The notes beneath the pieces were generated by a model, which ran no database searches, was not told the DNA's origin, and was given only the letters and a program-made list of their open reading frames with translations. Of a stretch of 64,000 nt of DNA, positions 57,956 to 64,000 are shown in pieces. Position numbers and translations under genes: made by a program. The DNA is taken from the NCBI GenBank assembly GCA_917880885.1, contig OU862908.1:53837819-53901818 (forward strand), read 5' to 3'. The stretch comes from Limnephilus marmoratus (lineage: Eukaryota; Arthropoda; Insecta; Trichoptera; Limnephilidae). Each line of letters starts with the position of its first letter. Position 1 is the first letter of the stretch.

Positions 57956-59144
57956 TAGGCTTGTTAAAAAAATATCGATATATCGATATTTTTAATTCAA
58001 AATATCGATATTTTTAGCCGATATATTTTGATCCGATATATCGATATTAAATATCCACTATCGAAAATTGTATCAAAAACGATATTTTTGTATATTTATG
58101 TAACGAAAGTCACTAGAATCCAAAACCGTATAGGAACGAACGGAAAAAGTAACTGTATCGGGTTCGTGACATCTAGCGGTTGAAATTTTAACTATTAATA
58201 GCTTACAATACTATCTCATATGTGTAGGTAAGTGCATAGAAATGTATGATATTTTCGGCCATTTTGACTAAGTCATTCCCATAGCGCCTCCCACACGCAC
58301 ACTTTGGAGCGACGGAGTCCCGCGTCACTTCAGGCCGCCGCACAATGGTTTTACTAATATGAGAGCGTCGAAAACAAATCGAAATTTCAAATTAATTGCA
58401 GGGACCATTAAATTTTGTTTCTATATCTTGACATCACATACCAGCGCGTCTTTCCCACTATTACCGAACTCAGCAAAACGTTTCGTCGCTGCGTAACACG
58501 TCAGCAAAGATTGACTTCCCGAGCAGTCAGGACGTTCGTGTGACAGTACAACGTTTTTTATATAACATTTAGGGACTAATAACTTTTTACACCGCTTGCT
58601 GGCAAACTTTTTTTCAACGTGGATCCAATACCTTTAGGTGTGTATTAAAGATTTTAAGTTTATTTTTTCATTTACTAATGCGACAAATTTGGCATATTAA
58701 AAAAAAAAAACATCTCGTGAATTAAAAAAAAATACGAAGATTTCTGGAATACTTAAGATTGAGGATAAATACTGGTTTGCCTGATACAATAAAAAGGTTT
58801 AAAAATATTAGTCAGTAGATAGCTTTTTAGTTTTTTTATATTTTTGTAATTATTGTCTAATAAAAATAAATACTGTTAAAAATACCATAATTTTTATTGA
58901 GATTTTTGTACATTTAAATAATACAGATTGTGTATAAAAATTACCATTGATAATATTGAGCTGAATACACTATTATTTTAAAAACGCAAAATCTTTGGAA
59001 AATTTGACCGATATACCGATATTTTTTCCTCGATATATCGATATATCGATATTTTTTCCTCGATATATCGACGTCGATATTGATATTTTAATAAATATCG
59101 ATATATCGAAATATCGATATTTTTTTTCACTTTCGACATCCCTA
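57956..59144. mobile_element. hAT-type transposon rich in ATATCGATAT
   Basis: TGATAACC is directly repeated at 57948-57955 and 59145-59152. The ends TAGGCTTGTTAAAAAAAT and, inverted, TAGGGATGTCGAAAGTGA both lead into arrays of AATATCGATATATCG. The 1189-bp interior has no recognisable transposase. The subterminal ATATCGATAT words (at least ten) are likely transposase-binding repeats. Confidence 0.85.
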
Positions 59145-59152
59145 TGATAACC

Positions 59153-59814
59153 CCATCTGTTGTACTGGTTTTTTATTTAGCTACTTTTGGAACCGGCCGG
59201 GCTCCTCAAAATGAAAATAAAATAACCAGGGTGAACGCTAGGAATTCCAAGAAAAAACAACCGTTTCCTTTTCGGTTTACTCTGTCACAGGAACATCAAA
59301 GTTATCACGAAAAGTACCTAACCGGACCAGAGATATGGACTATGAACCCCTTATCAAAAATTTAATTTTCCCTCTTCAGTAGATTTGTGAAGGAGTTGGT
59401 GTTTCGACAAGTCAGTGGTGAGAGTGATAAGTCTGCTTGGTAAGTGAACTATTGTAGCTTTGTGTAGAAGTTCGGTATTTGGACGGATCAGAAATGATTC
59501 GGGATACGTAGTAGCTTGAGTGGGATTTCGGAGCTCGAAAGCGTCATTGACGAATCAATACATTTAGTAGACTTGTGTTGGATTACGATCTTCAGTGATG
59601 AATTAGATTAGTAGGTGACTAGTGACAAGTCTAGATGATTAATATGCGAACGCGTAAGTGGTGAGTCGAGTTAATTAATAGTTTAGTAGCAAAACAGAGC
59701 AATGAGTGGACAATATTAGAAGTCGCTTCACACCAAGTTTACAAGAATAGAACCAGATTTCTGAAATTTTGGATCAACTAGTCCCAAGTTATCAACATAA
59801 TGTTTTGTTAAATA
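59153..59814. other. Unassigned region
   Basis: 59385-59720 is unusually rich in AGTGA/AGT-type words without a fixed period. No coding domain recognised. Confidence 0.4.
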
Positions 59815-59861
59815 AATGAAACAATTTAACTATGTTTGAACCACTGATATATTTGAGTAAA

Positions 59862-59899
59862 GCCGACTGGTTTCAGAACGACCGTTCCTTCTTCAGGGC
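59862..59899 (-). ncRNA. Hammerhead-like motif in Penelope terminal repeat
   Basis: On minus: CCCTGAAGAAGGAACGGTC, GTTCTGAAACCAGTCGG. Core CTGAAGA and GAAA are intact, and helix II (GGAAC/GTTCT) is better than in the copy at 17259. Helix III (ACC/AGT) has a mismatch. Confidence 0.4.
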
Positions 59900-60009
59900 A
59901 AGCGTATACTGATTTGACAGTTATGAAATATGGATGGGAAGAATGTATTATTATGGAATGGGTGGAGCCGTTGCTAGGAATTACTGAAGAGTGGGTGGGT
60001 AGGAGAACA

Positions 60010-60393
60010 TATCCATGATTGGGCTATAAGACAATATTTTTTGTTTGTTGATAATAGATTCATTATTTTTAAGGGATTTTTTTTTTATTTCCAAGGCTTC
60101 TAAGTTATCTAAACGTATTCCTTTATGATTAATATGAAGAATATTTATCCCCGTATTTTTTCAAAACTATGGTTATTTTCAATGATATGGTTACCGAACT
60201 CAGAAAAATTATTATTATTAAGACACCTTGAATGTTCTTTGATTCTGATTTCAAAATTACAAGTTGTTTTTCCAATATAAAATGAAGGACAATCATTAAA
60301 TTTGAGTTTACATATTCCGGAATAAGTCAATTCATTGTTTTTAGTACCATTGTAGTTCTGGGTCACATGATGTTGCTTAGTTAATGTCACCAC
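60010..60393 (-). pseudogene. Penelope-type GIY-YIG domain
   Basis: The minus frame reads S-G-I-C-K-L-K-F-N-D-C-P-S-F-Y-I-G-K-T, N-F-E-I-R-I-K-E-H, then N-N-F-S-E-F-G-N-H-I-I-E-N-N-H. Compared with 16040, Y of GIY is C and the first finger Cys is F. After a frame change at about 60160 it continues as in the other copy. Truncated upstream of the domain. Confidence 0.75.
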
Positions 60394-60400
60394 AGACGAA

Positions 60401-60845
60401 GGTCAAAATCTTCAGACAATGGAAAGTTTACTTTTGTGGCGGTGCAATACAGAACATTAGCGCTTGGGTTTCAATGTCACCAAGACTTTACATGCCCCAC
60501 GAAGGAAGAATCAATCAAGAACATACATTAAAATTCATAGTTCAAACCTAAACTTCACGGGAACGCTGCCAGACATGAATCAAAAAGGTTATTATTATGT
60601 TACCGAATGTGTTATTATGTATGTAACCTTGTCAACGTGTACTTGAATCTTATGAATAGCTTATAGCTCCCCTGAATAAAAGTGTCAAAACTTGAACCCT
60701 CATCATAAATTCATTCTATGTATTAAATATATCATTTCTGAGGAGAGTCAGCACAAATAATTCAAAATAGTAGGTATTATTTTTTTAAGTGACATTTTTT
60801 TCGCATTTTAGACTGCTTAAATAATTAAAAATGTTTTTCGTTTTT
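60401..60845. other. Unassigned AT-rich region
   Basis: No gene or repeat recognised. Confidence 0.45.
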
Positions 60846-61277
60846 TTTTACATTAGCTAAAGGAAAATTATTTTCCTTAGGGCCTATGTCATCTTAGGGG
60901 ATGCTATATGGAGGTTCTTTTTAAGGAAGAGAAGGATAGGCAGATCTGGGAATAAAAAAGTTTGAGGGGTGGGTAGGAATCTGGGGTCAGTGTGTCCAGG
61001 AGTGACAGACGTAGGAATCCATCCCTCTAACTGCGATGCAAGGCGATGGGTCGAGAGAGTCCTGATGGAAGGTCAAAAGAACTCCCTTAACCAGTCTCTC
61101 CCGATCGGGTGGGAAGAATTCGCCGCCAATACCTGGACAAATATCTCCCCATGAACACGGGCACCCCTGCTAAGTCACCAAACGTAGCGAACCACTGGGG
61201 GTGACCTATGGCAGAGGTGTTGGTTATCCAATAAATGGTTCCCAGGGCGGTGGTACGCGCATCCGCCTCCCAAATTG
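60846..61277 (-). mobile_element. SINE-A copy, long form
   Basis: It starts at a T-run and ACATTAGCTAAAGGAAAATT, has a slightly shortened tail, the full central block (GGTCGAGAGAGTCCTGATGG) and the head ending CGCCTCCCAAATTGTG. Confidence 0.8.
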
Positions 61278-61786
61278 TGAAATCGATTTCAGAACCAAAC
61301 GAATAAAGCCAATTGAGGCTCAGGCATCTGATCTCCCGTCACATATAACGGCACGAGAAATCGACGATTAGTTTTTTTTTTTAATTTTTGACGTTAATTT
61401 TCATGAACATATTCTAATAATGTAAAAAATAATAATTATTATTAATAACGGCAAAAGGGTTAAAGAATGGATGAGAGAACAAAATTTAACTCATTGATTA
61501 TTGAACCATTAATTTAAATTAACGAATTTTTTGAATAATTAGAGCCTTAAAATCCCATCAAGCTTTCCTAATTACAAATACGATTGAAATTTATAAGCAC
61601 CCAATTAACGAGAACGGGCAACACGAGCCTGACTATGACTAGACATTTCTCGGTATAAAGCTTTGAAGGCTATTTCCAAGAAAAACCCGATGTTATCCCC
61701 AATAACATAGCTTGGCTGTGAGTCGGCATTACTGATATCTACTATAAATTACTTACAACCACATATGAGCACACTACTCAGCTTGC
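61278..61786. other. Unassigned AT-rich region
   Basis: No gene or repeat recognised. Confidence 0.45.
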
Positions 61787-61852
61787 CGGGTGCTCTACAT
61801 TGCAAAGCTGTCCGAAACATTGGCTCAAGTAGGGGGAAGAAGCACAACACGG
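61787..61852 (+). mobile_element. FB1 half-copy with intact GAAA
   Basis: GCTGTCCGAAACATTGGCTC, then AGTAGGGGGAAGAAGCACAA and CACGGAATAAA match the right half of copy 57417. The left arm and the CTGATGA box are degraded. The intact GAAA supports the reading of GATA in copy 3 as a mutation. Confidence 0.55.
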
Positions 61853-61857
61853 AATAA

Positions 61858-62735
61858 AAACTAACTAACTAACCATCACGCCGTTTCCCGCAGGGGTAGG
61901 CAGAGAGGACGGACCGCCAAACAACTTGGTCTTGGCACACACTCTTTGCCTCACTCACATTCATACATCGTCTCATACATTCTCTTCTATTATTCTGACT
62001 TCACATGGCCCGACTCAAGTATCTGATTTACTTGATCGTGCCATGTCTTCCTCGGGCGTCCCCGAATTCTTCTACCATACACATTTGCGTCGTATATTCT
62101 TCTTACACTACTTTCTACGATCATTCACTCTACATGCCCAAACCATCTGAGGTTCCATTTCTTAATCTTACTCATTATGCTTACATCAGCCTTACATTCT
62201 TTGCGGATATCTACATTTCTCACACAATCATACGTTGTTTTACCACACATACGCCTCAAGGATCAGGCCAGTTCCACGCCTCACTGCCATACATCAGGGT
62301 AGGTACCAGGACTCCATTGTGAACTGCTAGCTTCGCTTCTTTTGATAGTTTTTTTAGCGCCTACGGCATTCAGTCCTCCATTAATGGAGTTACCGGCATT
62401 CACCCTTTTTTCAATATCCATCAGCCTTCCCATCTCTCGTAAACATACTACCCAGATACACAAACTCATCCACCTGCTCCAAGTATTCATCATTCACAAC
62501 TATATTGCATACTGTTTTCGTACTCTCTCTTTCAAACACCATGACTTTAGACTTTCTTACATTCATTATTAACTCATTCTTCATACATACTTCGTTCACC
62601 CTAGATACGAGAGACTGTAGATCTTCAGTAGTGTTAGAAATCAGTACCGCATCATCAGCATGCAACAGGCAACCTACTTTCAGATTACTCAATTTCGCGC
62701 CCAATCCCACCTCTTTCAATTCTTGCATACAATTA
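61858..62735 (-). mobile_element. RTE-like LINE, 5'-truncated, with 3' tail
   Basis: The minus strand carries the palm and C-terminus of a reverse transcriptase (62281-62728), then a decayed C-terminal region, and ends with GGCGTGATGGTTAGTTAGTT. Short-period tails of this type are usual for RTE-like elements. The same family is at 49429-51000. Confidence 0.75.
62281..62728 (-). pseudogene. RTE-like reverse transcriptase fragment
   Basis: The frame reads G-C-L-L-H-A-D-D-A-V-L-I-S, then D-L-Q-S-L-V-S-R-V-N-E-V-C, M-N-V-R-K-S-K-V-M-V-F and E-F-V-Y-L-G-S-M-F-T-R-D-G. After a frame change it continues D-I-E-K-R-V-N-A-G-N. The catalytic box reads H-A-D-D where Y/F-A-D-D is normal. Both aspartates remain, but the truncation upstream makes it inactive anyway. 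Confidence 0.8.
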
Positions 62736-62837
62736 GGTATTCATGTATAAATTAAATAACCATCAGTCTTATAACACTTTTGGTCATATTGATTGTTGAC
62801 TTGATTCCATCGACCAGTTAAGTTTCCGATAAAAGTT

Positions 62838-63306
62838 CTCAATTTGGGAGGCGGGTATGGGTACCGCTGCCCCAGGAACCATTTATTGGATAACAAACAC
62901 CCCTGCCACAGGTCACCCCGAGTGGTTCGCTACATTTGGTGACTTAGCAGGGGAGCCAGGTTCATGGGGTGAGGTTTGTCCAGGTCTTGGCGGCGGATGC
63001 GTCTGCTCACCAGTTGCATGGCGGGCCGGATCGGGAGGGAATGGTTAAGAAGGTCCCTTTGACTTCTCCTGCCGTACTCTCTCGGAACATCACCTTGCAG
63101 CGCAGTGGCGGAGATGGATTCGTCTGTCACTCCTGGACACACTGACTCCCAGATTCCTACCTACCCCTAATACCCTTTTCCTTCCCAGAGCTTATTCTCC
63201 TTCCCTATCCTAAAATGACCCTCCACACAGCATCCCCAAAGATGACATAGGCCCTGAGGTGAATATTTTACTCAGGGCCTCCTGTGTGGAGCTAATGTAA
63301 AAAAAA
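62838..63306 (+). mobile_element. SINE-A copy, long form, most complete
   Basis: It shows all family parts in order: CAATTTGGGAGGCGGGTATG, GGTTCGCTACATTTGG, the central block (CAGTTGCATGGCGGGCC to GCAGTGGCGGAGATGG), CCCAGATTCCTACC, CCCTCCACACAGCATCCC, GTGTGGAGCTAATGT and an A-tail at 63299-63305. About 465 bp. It is the best reference for the family here. The open frames over it on both strands are not conserved between copies. Confidence 0.85.
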
Positions 63307-63424
63307 GGAATTATGAGGAAATCTTAAAAATTAAAATATTCCAGGAAATCTGAACTAACTAGTACCCAAATATTTACGGGTAACGGAATTTCGAAAAAGT
63401 TATAACTCATTTTTGCTTCTACCA

Positions 63425-63610
63425 TCATGTATAATCACCTCCCGAAGTTTGTGCACTTTACCCCGTGCACCCTGTACATGATATTAAAATAATAAAATTG
63501 TGAAATAACACAAACTAATCAAACTTATTTGTGCACTCTGGGATTGAACCCCCGATCTTTGGATTGCTAGTCGAGAGCTTTACCCCTTGACCACGGAGGC
63601 CGTGAATAAA
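63425..63610 (-). mobile_element. tRNA-headed SINE, head related to SINE-B
   Basis: On minus the head reads CCGTGGTCAAGGGGTAAAGC (A-box region) and GGGGGTTCAATCCC (B box, 63540-63553), then GATTAGTTTGTGTTATTTCA as in SINE-B. The body after about 120 bp differs from SINE-B, ending with GTGCACGGGGTAAAGTGCAC. Confidence 0.6.
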
Positions 63611-63800
63611 AGGTAGAAAGCGGTAGCCAGACTCCCTACCCTATTTACTAATCTATTGATGATTAGTTATTGCGGGTCTTATGGCGTTGATCGGATTCGG
63701 TTGGGGGTGCGCTTTATGGAGCCATAGTTTTGCGACCTAACCAGTTCCCGGGAGGCGAAACTAAAATATTTACAACATGTTGCCTTTGATGGGAAGAACA

Positions 63801-63841
63801 GTAAATTGTACGTACTAACTTGGGAAGTACGTACAATTTGT
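63801..63841. repeat. Perfect 14-bp-stem hairpin
   Basis: AAATTGTACGTACT and its exact complement are separated by 9-10 bp. The structure lies just before a SINE-B body fragment. Not part of any family recognised elsewhere in the window. Confidence 0.8.
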
Positions 63842-64000
63842 TAGTGATAGGACTCCCAATATCGCCCTGGTGAAATGAATGGTGAAATCAAAACGTTTCT
63901 TGGCATGGCTTCAGCCAGATCTGAATTATCAGGTACATTCAAATCTCCTCCCCTTCCCAACTACCTTCAGCCTCAAAACTTACTCTAAATGAGGATGCCA
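63842..64000 (+). mobile_element. SINE-B body, running off the window
   Basis: ATCGCCCTGGTG, GGCTTCAGCCAGATCTG and CTACCTTCAGCCTC match 50735-50900 and 33830-33970. The tRNA-like head is missing at the left, so it is 5'-truncated. The 3' end is beyond base 64000. Confidence 0.7.

Larger units (their letters stand above)
59815..60400 (-). mobile_element. Penelope-like element, 5'-truncated
   Basis: Same family as 15917-17347. The 3' end is at 59815 (AAACAATTTAAC, GACTGGTTTCAGAACG), followed leftward to rightward by the C-terminal coding part and the GIY-YIG domain. It lacks the Harbinger insert and so gives the empty target site at about 60218-60235. Confidence 0.8.

Noticed and set aside
59385..59814. 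LTR or leader of a gypsy-like retrotransposon
   Set aside because: AGTGA-rich sequence looked suggestive, but no TG...CA ends, primer-binding site or second LTR was found.

Overview
The window looks like arthropod, most likely insect, nuclear DNA. It is very AT-rich, has no bacterial-style gene packing, and almost everything recognisable is a transposable element or a relic of one. These include Penelope-like elements with GIY-YIG domains, CR1/Jockey/RTE-type LINE fragments, tRNA-headed SINEs, hAT, PIF/Harbinger, P-like and TA-flanked DNA transposons, and a probable Helitron-type end. I found no host protein-coding gene, rRNA or tRNA gene that I can support. Family labels used below are mine: SINE-A (short repeat with a LINE-like 3' tail), SINE-B and SINE-C (tRNA-headed SINEs), M1 (short element with GAAGYGAAAC near both ends), FB1 (foldback element).

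Layout. 1-4519 is a macro-repeat: a block holding a SINE-A copy, an array of 141-bp units and a Helitron-like end occurs twice (about 1-1603 and 3343-4519) with 8 and 5 units. 4520-13000 is AT-rich spacer with SINE-A copies and three LINE 3' fragments. 13285-15014 is a hAT element with an 8-bp target duplication. 15917-17347 is a Penelope-like relic split by a PIF/Harbinger element. 17348-31700 is mostly unassigned with scattered SINEs, an M1 copy, a mariner/Tc1-like transposase relic and an FB1 copy. 31725-32505 is a compact Penelope-like copy with inverted terminal repeats that each carry a hammerhead-like motif. 33652-34620 holds a SINE-B copy and a tandem duplication. 36391-37540 is a TA-flanked transposon. 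40601-43256 is a four-level nest (hAT > hAT > LINE > Harbinger). 44130-44864 is a P-element-like transposon with a THAP-like remnant. 49429-51000 is a three-level nest (LINE > SINE-B > LINE). 57956-59144 is another hAT. The last 4.5 kb holds a Penelope fragment, two SINE-A copies, an RTE-like LINE and SINE-B pieces.

How the parts relate. SINE-A shares about 110 bp of 3' tail with a LINE seen twice here (21195-21370 and 41281-42512), so that LINE is its likely mobiliser. Target-site duplications, an interrupted reading frame and a paralogous empty site give a relative insertion order at several loci. Boundaries without a target duplication are approximate. Family names rest on translated motifs and terminal sequences read by eye, not on a database search.
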